Shown piece after piece: positions 47,989-56,680 of a DNA stretch of 64,000 bases. The stretch is from an uncultured Lachnospiraceae bacterium (lineage in GTDB: Bacteria; Bacillota; Clostridia; Lachnospirales; Lachnospiraceae). The notes beneath the pieces are model-generated. The model did not search any database and was not told the origin of the DNA. It saw only the letters and a list, made by a program, of their open reading frames with translations. The translations under genes and the position numbers were made by a program. The DNA is taken from the NCBI GenBank assembly GCA_910588775.1, contig CAJURH010000010.1:16727-80726 (forward strand). The letters run 5' to 3'. Numbering within the stretch: position 1 is the first letter of the stretch; each line of letters starts with the position of its first letter.

Positions 47989-48124
47989 AGACATTTGCGA
48001 AACAGTTATTTCATACTCTACGTTTGTTCAAAACAAACCGGAGCCCAAAACCGTTTCTAATTCGCTCCTTATTTGTTTATTTCGCCCAAACTTTGATTAC
48101 GAAATGGGCGTTTCGCAAGAGTCT
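47989..48124 (+). repeat. interspersed palindromic element, copy 5 (with nested hairpin)
   Basis: 136 bp. Terminal arms AGACATTTGCGAAAC (47989-48003) and GTTTCGCAAGAGTCT (48110-48124), 13 of 15 complementary. Shares GTTATTTCAT, GTTTGTTCA, GCCCAAAC and TTACGAAATGGGC with copies 3 and 4, but the centre holds about 45 extra bases that form their own hairpin (AAACAAA...GGAGC against GCTCC...TTTGTTT). It lies directly upstream of the DAHP synthase leader. Confidence 0.82.
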
Positions 48125-48154
48125 GATAAAATCATAAACGCAAAGGAGAAAAAC

Positions 48155-49186
48155 ATGGGATTTGAGTTTGTCACCAAATTGCCGACCCCTGCGCAAATAC
48201 GGGGCCAATATCCAATTTCAGAGAAAATCCGTCAGTTAAAAGAAAAAAGAGACCAGGAAATTCAAGATGTGTTCACCGGGAAATCCCAAAAATTCCTGGC
48301 CATCATCGGTCCCTGTTCCGCCGATAACGAAGACGCTGTATGTGATTATGTCAACCGTCTGCGCAAAGTGCAGGATAAAATCGCCGACAAGGCGCTCATT
48401 ATACCCCGGGTCTACACCAATAAACCCCGAACCACCGGTGAGGGCTACAAAGGCATGGTGCATCAGCCAGACCCGGAAAAAAAGCCGGATATGCTCACAG
48501 GCATCCTGGCCATCCGCAAGATGCATATGCGGGTCATCGAAGAGAGCGGCTTCACCTGCGCCGACGAAATGCTGTATCCGGAAAACTACCGCTATCTGTC
48601 CGATATCCTCTCCTATGTGGCTGTGGGCGCCCGCTCTGTGGAAGACCAGCAGCACCGCCTGACCGTCAGCGGCATGGATGTGCCCGCCGGCATGAAGAAT
48701 CCCACCAGTGGAGACTTAAGCGTTATGTTAAACTCTGTGGTGGCCGCCCAGGCCGGACACGATTTTATTTACAGAGGATGGGAAGTGAAGACCTCCGGGA
48801 ACCCTCTGGCGCACACCATATTGCGGGGCGCCGTGAACAAACATGGGGATTCCATTCCCAATTACCACTACGAAGACCTCCAGCTGGTTCTGGAAAAATA
48901 CAACCAAAGAAATCTGAAAAATCCGGCGACCATTGTAGACGTAAACCATTCCAACTCCAACAAACAGTATGAGCAACAGGTGCGGATTACGAAGGAAGTG
49001 CTCCACAGCCGCAAAGTCAATCCGGATATCCAGGCGCTTGTAAAAGGCGTAATGGTGGAAAGCTATATTGTGGGCGGCAACCAGAAAATCGGCGGCGACC
49101 ACATATACGGCAAGTCCATCACCGACCCTTGTCTGGGCTGGGAAGAATCCGAACAGCTGCTGTACACCATAGCGGAAGAATGCTGA
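48155..49186 (+). CDS. aroF: 3-deoxy-7-phosphoheptulonate synthase, type I
   Basis: 343 residues. First step of aromatic amino-acid synthesis from phosphoenolpyruvate and erythrose 4-phosphate. Visible: IGPCSADNEDAVCDYVNRLR, PRVYTNKPRTTGEGYKGM, GARSVEDQQHR, PTSGDLSVMLN, VDVNHSNSNK and VVESYIVGGNQ-like VMVESYIVGGNQ with metal Cys, His, Glu and Asp in place. The ATG at 48155 follows AAAGGAG; an in-frame ATG at 48104 is inside the repeat and would add 17 non-homologous residues. No ACT domain or feedback leader is visible. Confidence 0.96.
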   Translation: MGFEFVTKLPTPAQIRGQYPISEKIRQLKEKRDQEIQDVFTGKSQKFLAIIGPCSADNEDAVCDYVNRLRKVQDKIADKALIIPRVYTNKPRTTGEGYKGMVHQPDPEKKPDMLTGILAIRKMHMRVIEESGFTCADEMLYPENYRYLSDILSYVAVGARSVEDQQHRLTVSGMDVPAGMKNPTSGDLSVMLNSVVAAQAGHDFIYRGWEVKTSGNPLAHTILRGAVNKHGDSIPNYHYEDLQLVLEKYNQRNLKNPATIVDVNHSNSNKQYEQQVRITKEVLHSRKVNPDIQALVKGVMVESYIVGGNQKIGGDHIYGKSITDPCLGWEESEQLLYTIAEEC

Positions 49187-49189
49187 TAG

Positions 49190-49226
49190 ACGAAAAGCGC
49201 CCATCCCTCAGTCGCGGGGATGGGCG
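49190..49226 (-). terminator. bidirectional hairpin at the aroF-xerD junction
   Basis: CGCCCATCCC (49198-49207) pairs with GGGATGGGCG (49217-49226); on the minus strand CTTTTC follows. It overlaps the last codons of xerD and lies 11 bases after the aroF stop, so it can end both convergent genes; the minus strand tract is the better one. Confidence 0.75.
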
Positions 49227-50092
49227 TTCATATATACGTCTCTGATTTTATTTGTATTCAAGTGCAGATAGACCTGCGTTGTGGAAATGTCGGAATGTCC
49301 CAGCATCTCCTGGACGCTCTTAATGTCCGCCCCATTTTGCAGCAAATGGGCGGCAAAAGAATGACGTAGCGTGTGGGGCGTAATGTCTCCTTTAATCCCC
49401 GCCGCCTTGGCGTATCCCTTTAACATTTTCCAAAATCCCTGACGGCTCATGGCATATCCGGAGCAGTTGGTAAACAAGCTGTCGGTTCCCGTATCTTTCA
49501 CCAGCAGCTCCCTGGCTTTTTCAAAATACCGCTTCAACGCCTTCCTGGATGCATGGTTAATGGGTATGATCCGCTCTTTTCCCCCTTCCTGACAGGTAAT
49601 ATACCCCATCGTCAGGTTCACATCCCCCATTCCCAGATGAATCAATTCGCTGACGCGCATTCCTGTGGCGTACAGAAGTTCCAGCATGGCCTTGTCCCGC
49701 ATCCCTTTGGGCGTCTCCAAATCCGGCTGACGAAGCAGCTTATCCACTTCCTCTATGGAGAGAATCTCCGGAATCTTTTTCTCCACCCGGGGCGGCCTTA
49801 AATTCTCCGCCGGATTGTCCGAAATCATATGCTCCCGGAACAAATACTGGTACAACGCGCGAACAGACGCCACATTCCTGGATATGGTGGACGATGCAAA
49901 ATTATTTTTCTCCATATAGAGCACAAACGCATCCAGGTTGGTCTGTGTGGCCTCTCTGAACTCTTCCACCCCGTGGGTTTCCAGAAAAGAAGCAAGCTTT
50001 CGCAAATCCCTTCGGTAAGAAACTTCTGTATTCTGAGAAGTCTGTTTATTCTTATGTAAATACTCAATAAAACTTTGAATTGCGTCTTCCAT
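49208..50092 (-). CDS. xerD: site-specific tyrosine recombinase XerD
   Basis: 294 residues, XerC/D family. N-terminal core-binding SAM-like domain (1-100) and catalytic domain with Arg 146 (GMRVSEL), Lys 172, His 240 and Arg 243 (HTLRHSFAAHLL), His 266 (LGHSDI) and the nucleophile Tyr 275 (TTQVYLHLN). Resolves chromosome dimers at dif. The C-terminal NKIRDVYMNAHPR matches XerD. No dif site was recognised in the window. AAGGA precedes the ATG. Confidence 0.95.
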   Translation of the reverse strand: MEDAIQSFIEYLHKNKQTSQNTEVSYRRDLRKLASFLETHGVEEFREATQTNLDAFVLYMEKNNFASSTISRNVASVRALYQYLFREHMISDNPAENLRPPRVEKKIPEILSIEEVDKLLRQPDLETPKGMRDKAMLELLYATGMRVSELIHLGMGDVNLTMGYITCQEGGKERIIPINHASRKALKRYFEKARELLVKDTGTDSLFTNCSGYAMSRQGFWKMLKGYAKAAGIKGDITPHTLRHSFAAHLLQNGADIKSVQEMLGHSDISTTQVYLHLNTNKIRDVYMNAHPRD

Positions 50093-50264
50093 TTTACACA
50101 GTCCTTATCTTATATTGTAAAAGCAATGTCCTCATTTACCCTTCTGATAACCCCTGCCGGCGCTTGGCCGACGATATGACATATTATATACGTTTCCACA
50201 TATAAAAGCAATCGCTTTTTCACAGAAAATCGCCTATCATCTTTTCCAATTTTATGTTATACTG

Positions 50265-50777
50265 ATGCCTATGAAAGAATTATTTATAAACATATTACGA
50301 CCCTTTTCATTTCTTCCCGCCATTTTAATTATGTATGCAATCTTCACGCTGTCCGGCCAGCCCGGAGAGACGTCCGCCGACTTAAGTTACAAAGTCAGCT
50401 ACAAAATCGTGGAGATGAAAAGCAGACTGGCAAACGAATACAAAGACGAATACCAGCTGGCTTACGAAGCGGAACGGATTCACGGGAAGGTGCGCAAGCT
50501 GGCGCACATGACCGAATACTTCTGCCTGGCCATCGCCGTGTCCTTTCCCTTCTATGTGTATGGACTGCGGGGCATTCCCCTTATGCTGGTGGCCGGAGTC
50601 ATCTGCGTGGGCTTCGCCGGACTGGACGAATACCACCAGTCTTTCGTAGCCGGCCGGGGTCCCTCCAAGCGGGACGTGGCCATTGACAGCGTGGGGATTT
50701 TCTTTGGAATCCTGGCCGTGCGCATCTTCTGCTGGATTTTCCTGTTGCTGCTCCCCAAAAAGAGACGCCGCAGATAA
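50265..50777 (+). CDS. VanZ-family membrane protein
   Basis: 170 residues. Membrane segments about 9-27, 84-104, 108-124 and 146-166; the central acidic helix carries KVSYKIVEMKSRL and RIHGKVRKLAHMTEYF. The motif FAGLDEYHQSFVAGRGPSKRDVAID is the VanZ signature. Members influence glycopeptide sensitivity or are of unknown function. The ATG has no ribosome site; TATACT at 50258-50263 directly precedes it, so a leaderless message from about 50271 is possible. Confidence 0.88.
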   Translation: MPMKELFINILRPFSFLPAILIMYAIFTLSGQPGETSADLSYKVSYKIVEMKSRLANEYKDEYQLAYEAERIHGKVRKLAHMTEYFCLAIAVSFPFYVYGLRGIPLMLVAGVICVGFAGLDEYHQSFVAGRGPSKRDVAIDSVGIFFGILAVRIFCWIFLLLLPKKRRRR

Positions 50778-50806
50778 TCAATCCGTAAATTCCCTATTCA
50801 TCTATA

Positions 50807-51847
50807 TCATTTTCTCAATGTCCGCAGAGACTCCGTGTAAGGCTCCCGGAAAATTCCCTGGTCTGTCACAATGGCGGTAATCAGGGAATGATCCGTCACG
50901 TCAAAAGCCGGATTGTAACACTTCACCTCCGGCAGCGCCATAGGCTGGCGGTAGAACTTCTCTTTGATTTCATCGGGTGCGCGCAACTCAATGGGGATGT
51001 CCGCCCCGGTGGGACAATTCAGGTCTATGGTGGAACTGGGACCCAGCACATAAAACGGAATCTGGTAATGCCGGGCCAGTATGGCCACGCCGCTGGTGCC
51101 AATCTTATTGGCTGTATCCCCATTGGCCGCCACCCGGTCGCATCCCACGAAACACGCTTGCACCCATCCGTTTTTCATCACCACGGAAGCCATGTTGTCG
51201 CAAATCAGCGTCACGTCAACGCCCCCCTGCTGCAATTCATAAGCCGTCAGCCGCGCCCCCTGAAGAAGCGGCCGGGTCTCATCGGCAAACACCCGAAAAT
51301 CAATGCCTCTCTCCTTTCCCAGGAAAATTGGGCCCAGGGCTGTGCCATAACGGGATGTGGCCAGCGGTCCCGCGTTGCAATGGGTGAGAATGCCATCCCC
51401 GCTTTTCACCAGGGAAAGTCCGTATTCGGCGATTCGCCGACACATCTGTATGTCCTCCTGCTGGATCGCCTGCGCCTCTTCCTTCAGCTTTTGGCAGATT
51501 TCCCAAACAGCGGCGGACGCATGCGCTTTCACCGTTCTCTCCATCCGGTCCAGCGCCCACTTTAAGTTCACCGCCGTGGGACGGGAGCTGGCGATGTACT
51601 CTTTCGTCTTCTGAAATTCCCGATAAAAATCTTCGTAATTTCCCTGGGGCATCAAAAGCGCCAGCGCATACATGCCAAACGCCGCGCAGATTCCTATGGC
51701 CGGAGCGCCCCGGACTTTTAGCTGGAAGATGGCCTGGTAAAGATCTTCTGCCGTGGCCAGCTCCACATATTCCACCTGGCCCGGCAACCGGGTCTGATCC
51801 ACAATCACCACCCGGTCGCCTGCCTGGTTCAAGGATACATTGATCAT
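50807..51847 (-). CDS. mtnA: S-methyl-5-thioribose-1-phosphate isomerase
   Basis: 346 residues. Isomerises methylthioribose 1-phosphate in methionine salvage or in the related DHAP shunt. Motifs [17 protein letters not shown], the catalytic Cys in [38 protein letters not shown] and the catalytic Asp in [11 protein letters not shown], with [17 protein letters not shown]. No MTA kinase, dioxygenase or aldolase gene is next to it. It follows a purine nucleoside phosphorylase, with a 44-codon reading frame between them that overlaps both (ATGA and GTGA). Confidence 0.93.
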   Translation of the reverse strand: MINVSLNQAGDRVVIVDQTRLPGQVEYVELATAEDLYQAIFQLKVRGAPAIGICAAFGMYALALLMPQGNYEDFYREFQKTKEYIASSRPTAVNLKWALDRMERTVKAHASAAVWEICQKLKEEAQAIQQEDIQMCRRIAEYGLSLVKSGDGILTHCNAGPLATSRYGTALGPIFLGKERGIDFRVFADETRPLLQGARLTAYELQQGGVDVTLICDNMASVVMKNGWVQACFVGCDRVAANGDTANKIGTSGVAILARHYQIPFYVLGPSSTIDLNCPTGADIPIELRAPDEIKEKFYRQPMALPEVKCYNPAFDVTDHSLITAIVTDQGIFREPYTESLRTLRK

Positions 51848-51978
51848 ATTGTTCCTCCCTCTTTTTCTAACTCAGGATAACTCTGTAGTTGACGCAAAGG
51901 CGCGTCCTTTTCCCGGCTGTCCTCTTCTCCTTCCAACCACTGTCTCACCGCTGGAAAATCCATCGGATAATCCGTCAC
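51844..51978 (-). CDS. candidate 44-residue protein between phosphorylase and mtnA
   Basis: A short reading frame that begins with GTG at 51978, overlapping the phosphorylase stop as GTGA, and ends at 51844-51846, overlapping the mtnA start as ATGA. It encodes [20 protein letters not shown] then a hydrophilic tail ending [10 protein letters not shown]; acidic, with two aromatic-rich turns and no membrane segment. The double stop-start overlap on both sides is the evidence; its ribosome site is only GGGAAA. I know no family for it. An ATG at 51963 would give 39 residues. It could still be chance. Confidence 0.45.
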   Translation of the reverse strand: MTDYPMDFPAVRQWLEGEEDSREKDAPLRQLQSYPELEKEGGTI

Positions 51979-52808
51979 GAAAGTTTCCCAATCCGCACAA
52001 CCGACTCCGTAATCAACTGTTTGAAAAGCGGCGCAACCCGGTCCGCCGTCTCCTGGACTTCCTGGTGGGTCAGCGGATGCTTGGCTATGCCGCAGGCCAG
52101 ATTGGAAATGCAGGAAATGCCGCAGATTTTCATGCCCATATGGTTGGCGGCCACCGCCTCACAGGCCGTGCTCATACCCACTGCGTCCGCCCCAAGGATT
52201 TTACACATCTGCACTTCCTGGGGAGATTCGTAATTGGGTCCGGTTAACTGAATGTACACGCCCTGGCGCAGAGGAATCTCCAAATCCCTGGCCGCGCCCT
52301 GGATCACCGTCTGCAGATCTCTGTCATATATCTCGCTCATATCCGGGAAACGCGTGCCCAGTTCATCTATATTGGGTCCAACCAGAGGCGATGGCACGAA
52401 ATTGGCAATCTGCCCGGTAATCAACATGAAATCCCCCGCCTGAAATCCTTCGCCGATGCCTCCAGCCGCGTTGGTGAGAAACAGCGTCTTGGCGCCCATC
52501 AGCTTCATCAGACGTATGGGCAATACCACGTCACTGATCGGATACCCTTCGTAATAGTGCACCCGGCCCTGCATAATCACCACCGGCACATCCTGCACAT
52601 GCCCGAACACAAAGCGGCCCTTATGCCCTGGCGCTGTGGACACCGGAAAGCCGTCTATATGGGAATAGTCCAGGATCTCCTCCACCTGGATGCCGTCCGC
52701 ATAGTCCCCCAGACCGGACCCCAGAACCAACGCCACCTGCGGGCGGAAACGAATCCGCTTTTGCACACTTTCATAACATTTCATTAATTTTGCGTAAACT
52801 TCGTTCAT
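51975..52808 (-). CDS. purine nucleoside phosphorylase, type I
   Basis: 277 residues, trimeric low-molecular-mass family (PNP/MTAP superfamily). Phosphate-binding LVLGSGLGDYADG, GHVQDVPVVIMQGRVHYYEGY, FLTNAAGGIGEGF and the base-binding NYESPQEVQMCKILGADAVGMST. Splits inosine or guanosine; the neighbouring mtnA allows a methylthioadenosine role, but the active-site Glu and the Asn region look like inosine-guanosine enzymes. The ATG overlaps the stop of the upstream membrane-protein gene (ATGA). Confidence 0.92.
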   Translation of the reverse strand: MNEVYAKLMKCYESVQKRIRFRPQVALVLGSGLGDYADGIQVEEILDYSHIDGFPVSTAPGHKGRFVFGHVQDVPVVIMQGRVHYYEGYPISDVVLPIRLMKLMGAKTLFLTNAAGGIGEGFQAGDFMLITGQIANFVPSPLVGPNIDELGTRFPDMSEIYDRDLQTVIQGAARDLEIPLRQGVYIQLTGPNYESPQEVQMCKILGADAVGMSTACEAVAANHMGMKICGISCISNLACGIAKHPLTHQEVQETADRVAPLFKQLITESVVRIGKLS

Positions 52809-53140
52809 ACCTTTTCCTCCTCTTTCTCCTGAACAGCCTCCTCAAAGCTGTCCTCTCGCACATCCCCGGGCAGCTCTCGCTCTTCCTCATGTTCCTCCGG
52901 GGGCTGCGGCAGACTTTCGTATTCCTCCTGCGCCTGCCGAAACTCCCGATCCGCCTGCCGTCTGCCCAACAGACCAGTCACGCAGAAAAAAAGTCCCAGC
53001 GCGCCGAACAAAACGCCTACAATCATAAACCCCAGCGACGCGTCATGCTCCACCAGATACCCTTTAATCAAAGAATACCCCAAATATACCAGATATGCGC
53101 CCGCCAGTATCCGAAACGCATAGGATGCCTTCTTATTCAT
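52805..53140 (-). CDS. small membrane protein with acidic tail
   Basis: 111 residues, family not recognised. Two hydrophobic segments (about 9-27 and 37-58) joined by a short loop, then a hydrophilic, strongly acidic tail rich in Glu (EEHEEERELPGDVRED and EEAVQEKEEEKV) that would lie in the cytoplasm. GGAGGAG precedes the ATG. It overlaps the nucleoside phosphorylase start and follows the ABC exporter by 27 bases, so it seems to be part of the same transcript; role unknown. Confidence 0.7.
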   Translation of the reverse strand: MNKKASYAFRILAGAYLVYLGYSLIKGYLVEHDASLGFMIVGVLFGALGLFFCVTGLLGRRQADREFRQAQEEYESLPQPPEEHEEERELPGDVREDSFEEAVQEKEEEKV

Positions 53141-53167
53141 TTCTCCTCCCTTTTTCCAAAACAGACC

Positions 53168-54925
53168 TTACGACTGGGCAAACTGGCTCTGATACAGCCG
53201 ACTGTAAAAGCCTCCCAGCGCCAGCAATTCCTCATGGGTCCCCTGCTCGATGATATTGCCGTCTCGCATAACCAGTATCCGGTCCGCTGTCTGTATGGTG
53301 GACAGACGATGGGCCACCACAAAGCTGGTGCGTCCCTCCATCAATTTCTCAAAAGCCTGCTGCACCCGGACCTCCGTGCGCGTATCAATGGACGACGTGG
53401 CCTCATCCAGAATCAGCATGGGCGGGCGCATCAGCATCACGCGGGCGATGCATAGAAGCTGCTTCTGCCCCTGGGAAATATTTTCTCCGTCCTCCGCAAT
53501 CCAGGAGTCGTAACCGTCTTTCATCCGTTTTATAAACCCGTGGGCATGGGCTTGTCGCGCCGCCTCCTCAATCTCCTCCCGGGTTGCGTCCGGCTTCCCA
53601 TAGGCAATGTTCTCCGCCACAGTCCCCGCTTTCAGCCAGGTCTCCTGAAGCACCATGCCAAAATTCCTGCGCAGGGAATCCCGGGTCAGCTTCCGGATGG
53701 GATGACCGCTTACGCGAATCTCACCACTGTCCACATCATAAAAACGCATGAGCAGATTAATAACCGTGGTCTTGCCGCATCCAGTGGGACCCACAATGGC
53801 AATGCGCTGCCCCGGCTTCACCTGTATATGGATATCCTGCAAAAGAGGCGTCTGGGGCACATAGGAAAAGCTTACCCCGCAAAGCTCCACGCTGCCGTCC
53901 ACGTTCCCCAAAGGCTTAGCGTCTGGCGCGTCCGGCTCTTCCGGAGCAGTTTCCAGAAAATCAAAAATCCGCTTGGCGCAGGCCAGCGCGTTCTCCAGCT
54001 CCGTCACCACGCCGGAAATCTCATTAAAAGGCTTGGTGTACTGGTTGGCGTAATTAAGAAAACTAATCAACTGCCCCACGCTCATGCCGCCCCCGATTAC
54101 CATAAAAGCCCCCAGAATGCTCACGCCCGTATAGACCAGACCGTTGACGAAACGGGTGGACGGATTGGCCATAGCCGAGAAAAAAAGCGCCTTAATCCCC
54201 CAGACTCGCAATTCCTCATTAACCTGTTCAAACCGCTCCATGCCCTTTTCCTCATAAGAAAACGCCTGCACCACCCGCTGGTTTCCCACCAATTCTTCGG
54301 CCAGCGAAGTCATGGCGGCCCTTTTCTCCGATTGGGCCTGAAACATATGGAACGTGCGGCTGGCGATAAAGCTGGCCACAAACAGCGAAGCCGGAGTCAG
54401 TACCACAACAAGAAGAGCGATCTTCCCATTAATGGAAATCATAAAGCCAATGGTGCCAAGTATGGTGGCCAACCCTGTGAACAACTGGGTAAATCCCATG
54501 AGCAGGCCGTCGGAAAACTGTCCCACGTCCGTCACAATCCGGCTTAAAATATCCCCCGGCTGGTTCTGATCCATATAGCTGACCGGCGCCTGCTCCAGAT
54601 GGACAAACGCCTGATTGCGAATATCCTCCACCACCCGATAGGTGACCCGGTTGGTCAACAAATTCATCATCCACTGGGCCAGGGCCGTCACCAAAATAAC
54701 CGCCGCCAGCCGCAGCAAGATTTCCCACAGTTTTCCAAAATCCACCTGCCCCGCTCCCACAACCTGGTCCACTCCCTGGCCAATCAGCACTGGCGCATAG
54801 AGGGTGAAACCCACCGTCACCATGGCGAAAAACAGCATAGCCCCCACCGGAAGGCTATAAGGGCGGATATAGGCCAAAACCCGCCGGATAATCTTCCCCT
54901 GTCCGGCCATCTTCTTCTCTCTCAT
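53168..54925 (-). CDS. heterodimeric ABC exporter, subunit with catalytic Glu
   Basis: 585 residues: six-helix transmembrane domain (about 20-310) and nucleotide-binding domain. Walker A GPTGCGKTT, signature ISQGQKQL (non-canonical, Gln for Gly), Walker B MLILDEATSSIDTRTE with the catalytic Glu, and the switch VVAHRLSTI. With its upstream partner this gives one proper ATP site and one degenerate site, as in TM287/288 or BmrCD. The ATG overlaps the partner's stop. Substrate (drug or peptide) unknown. Confidence 0.93.
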   Translation of the reverse strand: MREKKMAGQGKIIRRVLAYIRPYSLPVGAMLFFAMVTVGFTLYAPVLIGQGVDQVVGAGQVDFGKLWEILLRLAAVILVTALAQWMMNLLTNRVTYRVVEDIRNQAFVHLEQAPVSYMDQNQPGDILSRIVTDVGQFSDGLLMGFTQLFTGLATILGTIGFMISINGKIALLVVVLTPASLFVASFIASRTFHMFQAQSEKRAAMTSLAEELVGNQRVVQAFSYEEKGMERFEQVNEELRVWGIKALFFSAMANPSTRFVNGLVYTGVSILGAFMVIGGGMSVGQLISFLNYANQYTKPFNEISGVVTELENALACAKRIFDFLETAPEEPDAPDAKPLGNVDGSVELCGVSFSYVPQTPLLQDIHIQVKPGQRIAIVGPTGCGKTTVINLLMRFYDVDSGEIRVSGHPIRKLTRDSLRRNFGMVLQETWLKAGTVAENIAYGKPDATREEIEEAARQAHAHGFIKRMKDGYDSWIAEDGENISQGQKQLLCIARVMLMRPPMLILDEATSSIDTRTEVRVQQAFEKLMEGRTSFVVAHRLSTIQTADRILVMRDGNIIEQGTHEELLALGGFYSRLYQSQFAQS

Positions 54926-56670
54926 GTGGCGGTCACCTCCTTTTCGGATAGCTGGGAAAGACAGATCTCTTTGTAGACCGGACAGTTTTCCAAAAGCTCC
55001 CTGTGGGTTCCCACCCCGGCCAGACGTCCCTCGTCCAACACCAGGATTTTATCCGCCTGTTTGATGGAAGCCGCCCGCTGGGATACGAGAAACACCGTGG
55101 CATCCCGGCCATTTTCCCGGGAATATTCCCGCAGAGCGTGACGAAGAGCCGCGTCGGTGGCATAGTCCAGCGCCGAAGCGCTGTCATCCAGAATCAGGAT
55201 TTCCGGCTTTCGCGCCAGGGCCCGCGCAATGGTCAGCCGCTGCCTCTGACCGCCGGATAGATTCTTGCCCCCCTGGGTCACCATCGTCTCCAGCTTCTCT
55301 TCCTTCTTCTTTACAAACTCCCGTGCCTGAGCAACGTCCAAGGCCCGCCAGATTTCCTCCTCCGAAGCGTCTTCCTTCCCCCAGCGCATATTCTCCCGGA
55401 TGGTCCCCCGAAACAAAACCGCCCGCTGGGGAACCACGCCGATTTTCCTGCGAAGCTGCTGTAAGGGATAATCTTTCACCGGATGGCCATCTACCTCCAC
55501 CGCCCCAGAATCCGCGTCGTAAAACCGGGGAATCAGATTCACCAGCGTGGACTTTCCGCTGCCTGTGCCGCCGATAATCCCGATGACCTGACCCTTTTCC
55601 GCTGAAAATGTAATGCCCTCCAGCGCCGGAGAGCTGGAATGCGCATAGGAAAAGCACACATCCCGAAACGTCACCCGACTGCTTGTAAAGTCCGAAAGAA
55701 TCTCCTGGCCCGCCTCATCTTGTAAGCTGGCGGTGATGGCGAACACTTCACTTAACCGGGCGCCGGAAGCAGTAGCTTTAGTCACCGCCACAATCAGATT
55801 GGCCAGAGCCAGAAGCGCCAACAAAATCTGGGTCATATAATTGACCAATGCGGTCACCTCACCCTGGGTCAGCCGCCCGGCGTCCACCTGCCTGCCGCCC
55901 ACCCACAGTATGGCCACAATGGCCAGGTTCATAATCACGTAGGTCACCGGATTCAACAGCGCGGAGATTTTCCCCGCTGCCATCTGAACCTGGGTAAATT
56001 CTCCGTTGGCCTGGGCGAAATCAGAGATTTCCTCCTCTTGTCGACCAAAAGCCCGCACCACCCGGGCGCCTACAAAATTTTCCCGGGTCAGCCGTGAAAT
56101 CCCATCTAACATCTTCTGCACATTCCTGTAAATGGGAACGGTCCAGCGCATAATCAGATAAATCACCAGAGAAATCAGCGGCACGGCCACCAGGAAAATC
56201 AGAGCCACCGGCACATCTATGGTAAACGACATGACCAACGCCCCCACCACAATAAAAGGGGAACGCAAAAACAGCCGCAGCACCAGGTTGACTCCCGTCT
56301 GCGCCTGATTCACATCGCTGGTAATCCGCGTAATCAGCGTAGGCGTGCCAATCTCATCCAGTTCCCGGTAAGACAGACCGTTGATATGGGCAAACAATTC
56401 TCTGCGCAGCGCCGTGCTAAATCCCATGGCCGCCTTGGCCGCATAATATTGAGCCGTCAGAGAGCACGCCAGCCCCACTGCCCCCAGCGCCACCATGACG
56501 CCTCCCATCTTCCAGACGAAAGGCGCATTCTGCTGCCGAATGCCCACATCAATAATCTGCGCCGTCACCAATGGGACAATCAACTCAAAACTGGCCTCCA
56601 GCATTTTGAAAAGGGGGGCCAGTATGGTTTCCCGCACATACCCCCGTAGATATCGCAATAGTTTTCTCAT
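54922..56670 (-). CDS. heterodimeric ABC exporter, subunit with degenerate Walker B
   Basis: 582 residues: six-helix transmembrane domain and nucleotide-binding domain. Walker A GGTGSGKSTLVN and the signature LSGGQRQRLTIARAL are canonical, but the Walker B reads LILDDSASALD, with Asp where the catalytic Glu should be, and the switch His is missing (LVSQRAASI). Read first, directly followed by its partner with ATGA overlap. It begins 10 bases after malQ. Confidence 0.93.
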   Translation of the reverse strand: MRKLLRYLRGYVRETILAPLFKMLEASFELIVPLVTAQIIDVGIRQQNAPFVWKMGGVMVALGAVGLACSLTAQYYAAKAAMGFSTALRRELFAHINGLSYRELDEIGTPTLITRITSDVNQAQTGVNLVLRLFLRSPFIVVGALVMSFTIDVPVALIFLVAVPLISLVIYLIMRWTVPIYRNVQKMLDGISRLTRENFVGARVVRAFGRQEEEISDFAQANGEFTQVQMAAGKISALLNPVTYVIMNLAIVAILWVGGRQVDAGRLTQGEVTALVNYMTQILLALLALANLIVAVTKATASGARLSEVFAITASLQDEAGQEILSDFTSSRVTFRDVCFSYAHSSSPALEGITFSAEKGQVIGIIGGTGSGKSTLVNLIPRFYDADSGAVEVDGHPVKDYPLQQLRRKIGVVPQRAVLFRGTIRENMRWGKEDASEEEIWRALDVAQAREFVKKKEEKLETMVTQGGKNLSGGQRQRLTIARALARKPEILILDDSASALDYATDAALRHALREYSRENGRDATVFLVSQRAASIKQADKILVLDEGRLAGVGTHRELLENCPVYKEICLSQLSEKEVTAT

Positions 56671-56680
56671 AACTGTGTAA

